64,000 nt of DNA from assembly GCA_037893225.1 (NCBI GenBank), contig JAZGUH010000448.1, positions 1 to 64,000 of the forward strand. Direction: 5' to 3'. Position numbers and translations under genes: made by a program. This DNA is from Hippasteria phrygiana. Its lineage: Eukaryota; Echinodermata; Asteroidea; Valvatida; Goniasteridae. Of this stretch, positions 12,052 through 26,600 are shown piece after piece. The notes under the pieces were generated by a model. That model searched no databases. It was not told the DNA's origin and was given only the letters and a program-made list of their open reading frames with translations. Every line of letters begins with the position of its first letter. Positions within the stretch are counted from its first letter, which is position 1.

Positions 12052-14832
12052 AACACTTGTGGAGAAAATTCAAACCTCGCAATGTTTATTTTCTTCCTGG
12101 CCACCATCTGTGTGCAGATTACCTCCTATTTATTGCTCCATGCCTGTCAAAATCCCTGGGGTATGGACTTGCTTTACTCATTCATAATTGCATGAAATAT
12201 CAACCAAATTCAGTAATTTTGACATGTATGGATAGCTTAGATCTGGCGCTACATGTTGCAATTATCGGCGGCTTCTTAGAGTTAAAACTTGTGGAGAAAA
12301 TTCAAACCTCGCAATGTTTATTTTCTTTCCGGCCAACATCTGTGTACATGTTACCGTCTATTTATTGCTCCATGCATGTCAAATTCCATGGGGTATGGAC
12401 TTGCTTTACTCATTCATAATTGCATGAAATATCAACCAAATTCAGTAATTTTGACATGTATGGATAGCTTAGATCTGGCGCTACATGTTGCAATTATCGG
12501 CGGCTTCTTAGAGTTAACACTTGTGGAGAAAATTCAAACCTCGCAATGTTTATTTTCTTCCTGGCCACCATCTGTGTGCAGATTACCTCCTATTTATTGC
12601 TCCATGCCTGTCAAAATCCCTGGGGTATGGACTTGCTTTACTCATTCATAATTGCATGAAATATCAACCAAATTCAGTAATTTTGACATGTATGGATAGC
12701 TTAGATCTGGCGCTACATGTTGCAATTATCGGCGGCTTCTTAGAGTTAAAACTTGTGGAGAAAATTCAAACCTCGCAATGTTTATTTTCTTTCCGGCCAA
12801 CATCTGTGTACATGTTACCGTCTATTTATTGCTCCATGCATGTCAAATTCCATGGGGTATGGACTTGCTTTACTCATTCATAATTGCATGAAATATCAAC
12901 CAAATTCAGTAATTTTGACATGTATGGATAGCTTAGATCTGGCGCTACATGTTGCAATTATCGGCGGCTTCTTAGAGTTAACACTTGTGGAGAAAATTCA
13001 AACCTCGCAATGTTTATTTTCTTCCCGGCCACCATCTGTGTGCAGATTACCTTCTATTTATTGCTCCATGTCTGTGAAATTCCCTGGGGTATGGACTTGC
13101 TTTACTCATTCATAATTGCATGAAATATCAACGAAATTCAGTAATTTTGACATGTATGGATAGCTTAGATCTGGCGCTACATGTTGCAATTATCGGCGGC
13201 TTCTTAGAGTTAAAACTTGTGGAGAAAATTCAAACCTCGCAATGTTTATTTTCTTTCCGGCCAACATCTGTGTGCATATTACCTTCTATTTATTGCTCCA
13301 TGCCTGTCAAATTCCCTAGGGTATGACTTGCTTTACTCATTCATAATTGCATGAAATATCAACCAAATTCAGTAATTTTGACATGTATGGATAGCTTAGA
13401 TCTGGCGCTACATGTTGCAATTATCGGCGGCTTCTTAGAGTTAACACTTGTGGAGAAAATTCAAACCTCGCAATGTTTATTTTCTTCCTGGCCACCATCT
13501 GTGTGCAGATTACCTCCTATTTATTGCTCCATGCCTGTCAAAATCCCTGGGGTATGGACTTGCTTTACTCATTCATAATTGCATGAAATATCAACCAAAT
13601 TCAGTAATTTTGACATGTATGGATAGCTTAGATCTGGCGCTACATGTTGCAATTATCGGCGGCTTCTTAGAGTTAAAACTTGTGGAGAAAATTCAAACCT
13701 CGCAATGTTTATTTTCTTTCCGGCCAACATCTGTGTACATGTTACCGTCTATTTATTGCTCCATGCATGTCAAATTCCATGGGGTATGACTTGCTTTACT
13801 CATTCATAATTGCATGAAATATCAACCAAATTCAGTAATGTTGACATGTATGGATAGCTTAGATCTGGCGCTACATGTTGCAATTATCGGCGGCTTCTTA
13901 GAGTTAACACTTGTGGAGAAAATTCAAACCTCGCAATGTTTATTTTCTTCCTGGCCACCATCTGTGTGCAGATTACCTCCTATTTATTGCTCCATGCCTG
14001 TCAAAATCCCTGGGGTATGGACTTGCTTTACTCATTCATAATTGCATGAAATATCAACCAAATTCAGTAATTTTGACATGTATGGATAGCTTAGATCTGG
14101 CGCTACATGTTGCAATTATCGGCGGCTTCTTAGAGTTAAAACTTGTGGAGAAAATTCAAACCTCGCAATGTTTATTTTCTTTCCGGCCAACATCTGTGTA
14201 CATGTTACCGTCTATTTATTGCTCCATGCATGTCAAATTCCATGGGGTATGGACTTGCTTTACTCATTCATAATTGCATGAAATATCAACCAAATTCAGT
14301 AATTTTGACATGTATGGATAGCTTAGATCTGGCGCTACATGTTGCAATTATCGGCGGCTTCTTAGAGTTAACACTTGTGGAGAAAATTCAAACCTCGCAA
14401 TGTTTATTTTCTTCCCGGCCACCATCTGTGTGCAGATTACCTTCTATTTATTGCTCCATGTCTGTGAAATTCCCTGGGGTATGGACTTGCTTTACTCATT
14501 CATAATTGCATGAAATATCAACCAAATTCAGTAATTTTGACATGTATGGATAGCTTAGATCTGGCGCTACATGTTGCAATTATCGGCGGCTTCTTAGAGT
14601 TAAAACTTGTGGAGAAAATTCAAACCTCGCAATGTTTATTTTCTTTCCGGCCAACATCTGTGTGCATATTACCTTCTATTTATTGCTCCATGCCTGTCAA
14701 ATTCCCTAGGGTATGACTTGCTTTACTCATTCATAATTGCATGAAATATCAACCAAATTCAGTAATTTTGACATGTATGGATAGCTTAGATCTGGCGCTA
14801 CATGTTGCAATTATCGGCGGCTTCTTAGAGTT
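12052..14832 (+). repeat. Two 6-mer blocks of 1,391 and 1,390 bp
   Basis: The first (12,052-13,442) is A-B-A-B-C-D. The second (13,443-14,832) has the same order, but its first B unit (13,675) is a 231-bp B/D hybrid. A private c-to-g change is at 13,133. Confidence 0.92.
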
Positions 14833-17800
14833 AACACTTGTGGAGAAAATTCAAACCTCGCAATGTTTATTTTCTTCCTGGCCACCATCTGTGTGCAGAT
14901 TACCTCCTATTTATTGCTCCATGCCTGTCAAAATCCCTGGGGTATGGACTTGCTTTACTCATTCATAATTGCATGAAATATCAACCAAATTCAGTAATTT
15001 TGACATGTATGGATAGCTTAGATCTGGCGCTACATGTTGCAATTATCGGCGGCTTCTTAGAGTTAAAACTTGTGGAGAAAATTCAAACCTCGCAATGTTT
15101 ATTTTCTTTCCGGCCAACATCTGTGTACATGTTACCGTCTATTTATTGCTCCATGCATGTCAAATTCCATGGGGTATGGACTTGCTTTACTCATTCATAA
15201 TTGCATGAAATATCAACCAAATTCAGTAATTTTGACATGTATGGATAGCTTAGATCTGGCGCTACATGTTGCAATTATCGGCGGCTTCTTAGAGTTAAAA
15301 CTTGTGGAGAAAATTCAAACCTCGCAATGTTTATTTTCTTTCCGGCCAACATCTGTGTGCATATTACCTTCTATTTATTGCTCCATGCCTGTCAAATTCC
15401 CTAGGGTATGACTTGCTTTACTCATTCATAATTGCATGAAATATCAACCAAATTCAGTAATGTTGACATGTATGGATAGCTTAGATCTGGCGCTACATGT
15501 TGCAATTATCGGCGGCTTCTTAGAGTTAACACTTGTGGAGAAAATTCAAACCTTGCAATGTTTATTTTCTTCCTGGCCACCATCTGTGTGCAGATTACCT
15601 CCTATTTATTGCTCCATGCCTGTCAAAATCCCTGGGGTATGGACTTGCTTTACTCATTCATAATTGCATGAAATATCAACCAAATTCAGTAATTTTGACA
15701 TGTATGGATAGCTTAGATCTGGCGCTACATGTTGCAATTATCGGCGGCTTCTTAGAGTTAAAACTTGTGGAGAAAATTCAAACCTCGCAATGTTTATTTT
15801 CTTTCCGGCCAACATCTGTGTACATGTTACCGTCTATTTATTGCTCCATGCATGTCAAATTCCATGGGGTATGGACTTGCTTTACTCATTCATAATTGCA
15901 TGAAATATCAACCAAATTCAGTAATTTTGACATGTATGGATAGCTTAGATCTGGCGCTACATGTTGCAATTATCGGCGGCTTCTTAGAGTTAACACTTGT
16001 GGAGAAAATTCAAACCTCGCAATGTTTATTTTCTTCCCGGCCACCATCTGTGTGCAGATTACCTTCTATTTATTGCTCCATGTCTGTGAAATTCCCTGGG
16101 GTATGGACTTGCTTTACTCATTCATAATTGCATGAAATATCAACCAAATTCAGTAATTTTGACATGTATGGATAGCTTAGATCTGGCGCTACATGTTGCA
16201 ATTATCGGCGGCTTCTTAGAGTTAAAACTTGTGGAGAAAATTCAAACCTCGCAATGTTTATTTTCTTTCCGGCCAACATCTGTGTGCATATTACCTTCTA
16301 TTTATTGCTCCATGCCTGTCAAATTCCCTAGGGTATGACTTGCTTTACTCATTCATAATTGCATGAAATATCAACCAAATTCAGTAATTTTGACATGTAT
16401 GGATAGCTTAGATCTGGCGCTACATGTTGCAATTATCGGCGGCTTCTTAGAGTTAACACTTGTGGATAAAATTCAAACCTCGCAATGTTTATTTTCTTCC
16501 TGGCCACCATCTGTGTGCAGATTACCTCCTATTTATTGCTCCATGCCTGTCAAAATCCCTGGGGTATGGACTTGCTTTACTCATTCATAATTGCATGAAA
16601 TATCAACCAAATTCAGTAATTTTGACATGTATGGATAGCTTAGATCTGGCGCTACATGTTGCAATTATCGGCGGCTTCTTAGAGTTAAAACTTGTGGAGA
16701 AAATTCAAACCTCGCAATGTTTATTTTCTTTCCGGCCAACATCTGTGTACATGTTACCGTCTATTTATTGCTCCATGCATGTCAAATTCCATGGGGTATG
16801 GACTTGCTTTACTCATTCATAATTGCATGAAATATCAACCAAATTCAGTAATTTTGACATGTATGGATAGCTTAGATCTGGCGCTACATGTTGCAATTAT
16901 CGGCGGCTTCTTAGAGTTAACACTTGTGGAGAAAATTCAAACCTCGCAATGTTTATTTTCTTCCTGGCCACCATCTGTGTGCAGATTACCTCCTATTTAT
17001 TGCTCCATGCCTGTCAAAATCCCTGGGGTATGGACTTGCTTTACTCATTCATAATTGCATGAAATATCAACCAAATTCAGTAATTTTGACATGTATGGAT
17101 AGCTTAGATCTGGCGCTACATGTTGCAATTATCGGCGGCTTCTTAGAGTTAAAACTTGTGGAGAAAATTCAAACCTCGCAATGTTTATTTTCTTTCCGGC
17201 CAACATCTGTGTACATGTTACCGTCTATTTATTGCTCCATGCATGTCAAATTCCATGGGGTATGGACTTGCTTTACTCATTCATAATTGCATGAAATATC
17301 AACCAAATTCAGTAATTTTGACATGTATGGATAGCTTAGATCTGGCGCTACATGTTGCAATTATCGGCGGCTTCTTAGAGTTAACACTTGTGGAGAAAAT
17401 TCAAACCTCGCAATGTTTATTTTCTTCCCGGCCACCATCTGTGTGCAGATTACCTTCTATTTATTGCTCCATGTCTGTGAAATTCCCTGGGGTATGGACT
17501 TGCTTTACTCATTCATAATTGCATGAAATATCAACCAAATTCAGTAATTTTGACATGTATGGATAGCTTAGATCTGGCGCTACATGTTGCAATTATCGGC
17601 GGCTTCTTAGAGTTAAAACTTGTGGAGAAAATTCAAACCTCGCAATGTTTATTTTCTTTCCGGCCAACATCTGTGTGCATATTACCTTCTATTTATTGCT
17701 CCATGCCTGTCAAATTCCCTAGGGTATGACTTGCTTTACTCATTCATAATTGCATGAAATATCAACCAAATTCAGTAATTTTGACATGTATGGATAGCTT

Positions 17801-17845
17801 AGATCTGGCGCTACATGTTGCAATTATCGGCGGCTTCTTAGAGTT
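14833..17845 (+). repeat. 7-mer (1,622 bp) then 6-mer (1,391 bp) block
   Basis: The first (14,833-16,454) is A-B-D-A-B-C-D, like 10,430-12,051. The second (16,455-17,845) is A-B-A-B-C-D, like 12,052-13,442. Private changes are c-to-t at 15,554 and g-to-t at 16,467. Confidence 0.92.
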
Positions 17846-20627
17846 AACACTTGTGGAGAAAATTCAAACCTCGCAATGTTTATTTTCTTCCTGGCCACCA
17901 TCTGTGTGCAGATTACCTCCTATTTATTGCTCCATGCCTGTCAAAATCCCTGGGGTATGGACTTGCTTTACTCATTCATAATTGCATGAAATATCAACCA
18001 AATTCAGTAATTTTGACATGTATGGATAGCTTAGATCTGGCGCTACATGTTGCAATTATCGGCGGCTTCTTAGAGTTAAAACTTGTGGAGAAAATTCAAA
18101 CCTCGCAATGTTTATTTTCTTTCCGGCCAACATCTGTGTACATGTTACCGTCTATTTATTGCTCCATGCATGTCAAATTCCATGGGGTATGGACTTGCTT
18201 TACTCATTCATAATTGCATGAAATATCAACCAAATTCAGTAATTTTGACATGTATGGATAGCTTAGATCTGGCGCTACATGTTGCAATTATCGGCGGCTT
18301 CTTAGAGTTAACACTTGTGGAGAAAATTCAAACCTCGCAATGTTTATTTTCTTCCTGGCCACCATCTGTGTGCAGATTACCTCCTATTTATTGCTCCATG
18401 CCTGTCAAAATCCCTGGGGTATGGACTTGCTTTACTCATTCATAATTGCATGAAATATCAACCAAATTCAGTAATTTTGACATGTATGGATAGCTTAGAT
18501 CTGGCGCTACATGTTGCAATTATCGGCGGCTTCTTAGAGTTAAAACTTGTGGAGAAAATTCAAACCTCGCAATGTTTATTTTCTTTCCGGCCAACATCTG
18601 TGTACATGTTACCGTCTATTTATTGCTCCATGCATGTCAAATTCCATGGGGTATGGACTTGCTTTACTCATTCATAATTGCATGAAATATCAACCAAATT
18701 CAGTAATTTTGACATGTATGGATAGCTTAGATCTGGCGCTACATGTTGCAATTATCGGCGGCTTCTTAGAGTTAACACTTGTGGAGAAAATTCAAACCTC
18801 GCAATGTTTATTTTCTTCCTGGCCACCATCTGTGTGCAGATTACCTCCTATTTATTGCTCCATGCCTGTCAAAATCCCTGGGGTATGGACTTGCTTTACT
18901 CATTCATAATTGCATGAAATATCAACCAAATTCAGTAATTTTGACATGTATGGATAGCTTAGATCTGGCGCTACATGTTGCAATTATCGGCGGCTTCTTA
19001 GAGTTAAAACTTGTGGAGAAAATTCAAACCTCGCAATGTTTATTTTCTTTCCGGCCAACATCTGTGTGCATATTACCTTCTATTTATTGCTCCATGCCTG
19101 TCAAATTCCCTAGGGTATGACTTGCTTTACTCATTCATAATTGCATGAAATATCAACCAAATTCAGTAATGTTGACATGTATGGATAGCTTAGATCTGGC
19201 GCTACATGTTGCAATTATCGGCGGCTTCTTAGAGTTAACACTTGTGGAGAAAATTCAAACCTCGCAATGTTTATTTTCTTCCTGGCCACCATCTGTGTGC
19301 AGATTACCTCCTATTTATTGCTCCATGCCTGTCAAAATCCCTGGGGTATGGACTTGCTTTACTCATTCATAATTGCATGAAATATCAACCAAATTCAGTA
19401 ATTTTGACATGTATGGATAGCTTAGATCTGGCGCTACATGTTGCAATTATCGGCGGCTTCTTAGAGTTAAAACTTGTGGAGAAAATTCAAACCTCGCAAT
19501 GTTTATTTTCTTTCCGGCCAACATCTGTGTACATGTTACCGTCTATTTATTGCTCCATGCATGTCAAATTCCATGGGGTATGGACTTGCTTTACTCATTC
19601 ATAATTGCATGAAATATCAACCAAATTCAGTAATTTTGACATGTATGGATAGCTTAGATCTGGCGCTACATGTTGCAATTATCGGCGGCTTCTTAGAGTT
19701 AACACTTGTGGAGAAAATTCAAACCTCGCAATGTTTATTTTCTTCCTGGCCACCATCTGTGTGCAGATTACCTCCTATTTATTGCTCCATGCCTGTCAAA
19801 ATCCCTGGGGTATGGACTTGCTTTACTCATTCATAATTGCATGAAATATCAACCAAATTCAGTAATTTTGACATGTATGGATAGCTTAGATCTGGCGCTA
19901 CATGTTGCAATTATCGGCGGCTTCTTAGAGTTAAAACTTGTGGAGAAAATTCAAACCTCGCAATGTTTATTTTCTTTCCGGCCAACATCTGTGTACATGT
20001 TACCGTCTATTTATTGCTCCATGCATGTCAAATTCCATGGGGTATGGACTTGCTTTACTCATTCATAATTGCATGAAATATCAACCAAATTCAGTAATTT
20101 TGACATGTATGGATAGCTTAGATCTGGCGCTACATGTTGCAATTATCGGCGGCTTCTTAGAGTTAACACTTGTGGAGAAAATTCAAACCTCGCAATGTTT
20201 ATTTTCTTCCCGGCCACCATCTGTGTGCAGATTACCTTCTATTTATTGCTCCATGTCTGTGAAATTCCCTGGGGTATGGACTTGCTTTACTCATTCATAA
20301 TTGCATGAAATATCAACCAAATTCAGTAATTTTGACATGTATGGATAGCTTAGATCTGGCGCTACATGTTGCAATTATCGGCGGCTTCTTAGAGTTAAAA
20401 CTTGTGGAGAAAATTCAAACCTCGCAATGTTTATTTTCTTTCCGGCCAACATCTGTGTGCATATTACCTTCTATTTATTGCTCCATGCCTGTCAAATTCC
20501 CTAGGGTATGACTTGCTTTACTCATTCATAATTGCATGAAATATCAACCAAATTCAGTAATTTTGACATGTATGGATAGCTTAGATCTGGCGCTACATGT
20601 TGCAATTATCGGCGGCTTCTTAGAGTT
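17846..20627 (+). repeat. 12-mer block, 2,782 bp
   Basis: The order is A-B-A-B-A-D-A-B-A-B-C-D. It can be read as a 6-mer ending in A-D followed by a 6-mer ending in C-D. Confidence 0.92.
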
Positions 20628-23600
20628 AACACTTGTGGAGAAAATTCAAACCTCGCAATGTTTATTTTCTTCCTGGCCACCATCTGTGTGCAGATTACCT
20701 CCTATTTATTGCTCCATGCCTGTCAAAATCCCTGGGGTATGGACTTGCTTTACTCATTCATAATTGCATGAAATATCAACCAAATTCAGTAATTTTGACA
20801 TGTATGGATAGCTTAGATCTGGCGCTACATGTTGCAATTATCGGCGGCTTCTTAGAGTTAAAACTTGTGGAGAAAATTCAAACCTCGCAATGTTTATTTT
20901 CTTTCCGGCCAACATCTGTGTACATGTTACCGTCTATTTATTGCTCCATGCATGTCAAATTCCATGGGGTATGGACTTGCTTTACTCATTCATAATTGCA
21001 TGAAATATCAACCAAATTCAGTAATTTTGACATGTATGGATAGCTTAGATCTGGCGCTACATGTTGCAATTATCGGCGGCTTCTTAGAGTTAACACTTGT
21101 GGAGAAAATTCAAACCTCGCAATGTTTATTTTCTTCCTGGCCACCATCTGTGTGCAGATTACCTCCTATTTATTGCTCCATGCCTGTCAAAATCCCTGGG
21201 GTATGGACTTGCTTTACTCATTCATAATTGCATGAAATATCAACCAAATTCAGTAATTTTGACATGTATGGATAGCTTAGATCTGGCGCTACATGTTGCA
21301 ATTATCGGCGGCTTCTTAGAGTTAAAACTTGTGGAGAAAATTCAAACCTCGCAATGTTTATTTTCTTTCCGGCCAACATCTGTGTGCATATTACCTTCTA
21401 TTTATTGCTCCATGCCTGTCAAATTCCCTAGGGTATGACTTGCTTTACTCATTCATAATTGCATGAAATATCAACCAAATTCAGTAATGTTGACATGTAT
21501 GGATAGCTTAGATCTGGCGCTACATGTTGCAATTATCGGCGGCTTCTTAGAGTTAACACTTGTGGAGAAAATTCAAACCTCGCAATGTTTATTTTCTTCC
21601 TGGCCACCATCTGTGTGCAGATTACCTCCTATTTATTGCTCCATGCCTGTCAAAATCCCTGGGGTATGGACTTGCTTTACTCATTCATAATTGCATGAAA
21701 TATCAACCAAATTCAGTAATTTTGACATGTATGGATAGCTTAGATCTGGCGCTACATGTTGCAATTATCGGCGGCTTCTTAGAGTTAAAACTTGTGGAGA
21801 AAATTCAAACCTCGCAATGTTTATTTTCTTTCCGGCCAACATCTGTGTACATGTTACCGTCTATTTATTGCTCCATGCATGTCAAATTCCATGGGGTATG
21901 GACTTGCTTTACTCATTCATAATTGCATGAAATATCAACCAAATTCAGTAATTTTGACATGTATGGATAGCTTAGATCTGGCGCTACATGTTGCAATTAT
22001 CGGCGGCTTCTTAGAGTTAACACTTGTGGAGAAAATTCAAACCTCGCAATGTTTATTTTCTTCCCGGCCACCATCTGTGTGCAGATTACCTTCTATTTAT
22101 TGCTCCATGTCTGTGAAATTCCCTGGGGTATGGACTTGCTTTACTCATTCATAATTGCATGAAATATCAACCAAATTCAGTAATTTTGACATGTATGGAT
22201 AGCTTAGATCTGGCGCTACATGTTGCAATTATCGGCGGCTTCTTAGAGTTAAAACTTGTGGAGAAAATTCAAACCTCGCAATGTTTATTTTCTTTCCGGC
22301 CAACATCTGTGTGCATATTACCTTCTATTTATTGCTCCATGCCTGTCAAATTCCCTTGGGTATGACTTGCTTTACTCATTCATAATTGCATGAAATATCA
22401 ACCAAATTCAGTAATTTTGACATGTATGGATAGCTTAGATCTGGCGCTACATGTTGCAATTATCGGCGGCTTCTTAGAGTTAACACTTGTGGAGAAAATT
22501 CAAACCTCGCAATGTTTATTTTCTTCCTGGCCACCATCTGTGTGCAGATTACCTCCTATTTATTGCTCCATGCCTGTCAAAATCCCTGGGGTATGGACTT
22601 GCTTTACTCATTCATAATTGCATGAAATATCAACCAAATTCAGTAATTTTGACATGTATGGATAGCTTAGATCTGGCGCTACATGTTGCAATTATCGGCG
22701 GCTTCTTAGAGTTAAAACTTGTGGAGAAAATTCAAACCTCGCAATGTTTATTTTCTTTCCGGCCAACATCTGTGTACATGTTACCGTCTATTTATTGCTC
22801 CATGCATGTCAAATTCCATGGGGTATGGACTTGCTTTACTCATTCATAATTGCATGAAATATCAACCAAATTCAGTAATTTTGACATGTATGGATAGCTT
22901 AGATCTGGCGCTACATGTTGCAATTATCGGCGGCTTCTTAGAGTTAACACTTGTGGAGAAAATTCAAACCTCGCAATGTTTATTTTCTTCCTGGCCACCA
23001 TCTGTGTGCAGATTACCTCCTATTTATTGCTCCATGCCTGTCAAAATCCCTGGGGTATGGACTTGCTTTACTCATTCATAATTGCATGAAATATCAACCA
23101 AATTCAGTAATTTTGACATGTATGGATAGCTTAGATCTGGCGCTACATGTTGCAATTATCGGCGGCTTCTTAGAGTTAAAACTTGTGGAGAAAATTCAAA
23201 CCTCGCAATGTTTATTTTCTTTCCGGCCAACATCTGTGTACATGTTACCGTCTATTTATTGCTCCATGCATGTCAAATTCCATGGGGTATGGACTTGCTT
23301 TACTCATTCATAATTGCATGAAATATCAACCAAATTCAGTAATTTTGACATGTATGGATAGCTTAGATCTGGCGCTACATGTTGCAATTATCGGCGGCTT
23401 CTTAGAGTTAACACTTGTGGAGAAAATTCAAACCTCGCAATGTTTATTTTCTTCCTGGCCACCATCTGTGTGCAGATTACCTCCTATTTATTGCTCCATG
23501 CCTGTCAAAATCCCTGGGGTATGGACTTGCTTTACTCATTCATAATTGCATGAAATATCAACCAAATTCAGTAATTTTGACATGTATGGATAGCTTAGAT

Positions 23601-26600
23601 CTGGCGCTACATGTTGCAATTATCGGCGGCTTCTTAGAGTTAAAACTTGTGGAGAAAATTCAAACCTCGCAATGTTTATTTTCTTTCCGGCCAACATCTG
23701 TGTACATGTTACCGTCTATTTATTGCTCCATGCATGTCAAATTCCATGGGGTATGGACTTGCTTTACTCATTCATAATTGCATGAAATATCAACCAAATT
23801 CAGTAATTTTGACATGTATGGATAGCTTAGATCTGGCGCTACATGTTGCAATTATCGGCGGCTTCTTAGAGTTAACACTTGTGGAGAAAATTCAAACCTC
23901 GCAATGTTTATTTTCTTCCCGGCCACCATCTGTGTGCAGATTACCTTCTATTTATTGCTCCATGTCTGTGAAATTCCCTGGGGTATGGACTTGCTTTACT
24001 CATTCATAATTGCATGAAATATCAACCAAATTCAGTAATTTTGACATGTATGGATAGCTTAGATCTGGCGCTACATGTTGCAATTATCGGCGGCTTCTTA
24101 GAGTTAAAACTTGTGGAGAAAATTCAAACCTCGCAATGTTTATTTTCTTTCCGGCCAACATCTGTGTGCATATTACCTTCTATTTATTGCTCCATGCCTG
24201 TCAAATTCCCTAGGGTATGACTTGCTTTACTCATTCATAATTGCATGAAATATCAACCAAATTCAGTAATTTTGACATGTATGGATAGCTTAGATCTGGC
24301 GCTACATGTTGCAATTATCGGCGGCTTCTTAGAGTTAACACTTGTGGAGAAAATTCAAACCTCGCAATGTTTATTTTCTTCCTGGCCACCATCTGTGTGC
24401 AGATTACCTCCTATTTATTGCTCCATGCCTGTCAAAATCCCTGGGGTATGGACTTGCTTTACTCATTCATAATTGCATGAAATATCAACCAAATTCAGTA
24501 ATTTTGACATGTATGGATAGCTTAGATCTGGCGCTACATGTTGCAATTATCGGCGGCTTCTTAGAGTTAAAACTTGTGGAGAAAATTCAAACCTCGCAAT
24601 GTTTATTTTCTTTCCGGCCAACATCTGTGTACATGTTACCGTCTATTTATTGCTCCATGCATGTCAAATTCCATGGGGTATGGACTTGCTTTACTCATTC
24701 ATAATTGCATGAAATATCAACCAAATTCAGTAATTTTGACATGTATGGATAGCTTAGATCTGGCGCTACATGTTGCAATTATCGGCGGCTTCTTAGAGTT
24801 AACACTTGTGGAGAAAATTCAAACCTCGCAATGTTTATTTTCTTCCTGGCCACCATCTGTGTGCAGATTACCTCCTATTTATTGCTCCATGCCTGTCAAA
24901 ATCCCTGGGGTATGGACTTGCTTTACTCATTCATAATTGCATGAAATATCAACCAAATTCAGTAATTTTGACATGTATGGATAGCTTAGATCTGGCGCTA
25001 CATGTTGCAATTATCGGCGGCTTCTTAGAGTTAAAACTTGTGGAGAAAATTCAAACCTCGCAATGTTTATTTTCTTTCCGGCCAACATCTGTGTGCATAT
25101 TACCTTCTATTTATTGCTCCATGCCTGTCAAATTCCCTAGGGTATGACTTGCTTTACTCATTCATAATTGCATGAAATATCAACCAAATTCAGTAATGTT
25201 GACATGTATGGATAGCTTAGATCTGGCGCTAAATGTTGCAATTATCGGCGGCTTCTTAGAGTTAACACTTGTGGAGAAAATTCAAACCTCGCAATGTTTA
25301 TTTTCTTCCTGGCCACCATCTGTGTGCAGATTACCTCCTATTTATTGCTCCATGCCTGTCAAAATCCCTGGGGTATGGACTTGCTTTACTCATTCATAAT
25401 TGCATGAAATATCAACCAAATTCAGTAATTTTGACATGTATGGATAGCTTAGATCTGGCGCTACATGTTGCAATTATCGGCGGCTTCTTAGAGTTAAAAC
25501 TTGTGGAGAAAATTCAAACCTCGCAATGTTTATTTTCTTTCCGGCCAACATCTGTGTACATGTTACCGTCTATTTATTGCTCCATGCATGTCAAATTCCA
25601 TGGGGTATGGACTTGCTTTACTCATTCATAATTGCATGAAATATCAACCAAATTCAGTAATTTTGACATGTATGGATAGCTTAGATCTGGCGCTACATGT
25701 TGCAATTATCGGCGGCTTCTTAGAGTTAACACTTGTGGAGAAAATTCAAACCTCGCAATGTTTATTTTCTTCCCGGCCACCATCTGTGTGCAGATTACCT
25801 TCTATTTATTGCTCCATGTCTGTGAAATTCCCTGGGGTATGGACTTGCTTTACTCATTCATAATTGCATGAAATATCAACCAAATTCAGTAATTTTGACA
25901 TGTATGGATAGCTTAGATCTGGCGCTACATGTTGCAATTATCGGCGGCTTCTTAGAGTTAAAACTTGTGGAGAAAATTCAAACCTCGCAATGTTTATTTT
26001 CTTTCCGGCCAACATCTGTGTGCATATTACCTTCTATTTATTGCTCCATGCCTGTCAAATTCCCTAGGGTATGACTTGCTTTACTCATTCATAATTGCAT
26101 GAAATATCAACCAAATTCAGTAATTTTGACATGTATGGATAGCTTAGATCTGGCGCTACATGTTGCAATTATCGGCGGCTTCTTAGAGTTAACACTTGTG
26201 GAGAAAATTCAAACCTCGCAATGTTTATTTTCTTCCTGGCCACCATCTGTGTGCAGATTACCTCCTATTTATTGCTCCATGCCTGTCAAAATCCCTGGGG
26301 TATGGACTTGCTTTACTCATTCATAATTGCATGAAATATCAACCAAATTCAGTAATTTTGACATGTATGGATAGCTTAGATCTGGCGCTACATGTTGCAA
26401 TTATCGGCGGCTTCTTAGAGTTAAAACTTGTGGAGAAAATTCAAACCTCGCAATGTTTATTTTCTTTCCGGCCAACATCTGTGTACATGTTACCGTCTAT
26501 TTATTGCTCCATGCATGTCAAATTCCATGGGGTATGGACTTGCTTTACTCATTCATAATTGCATGAAATATCAACCAAATTCAGTAATTTTGACATGTAT

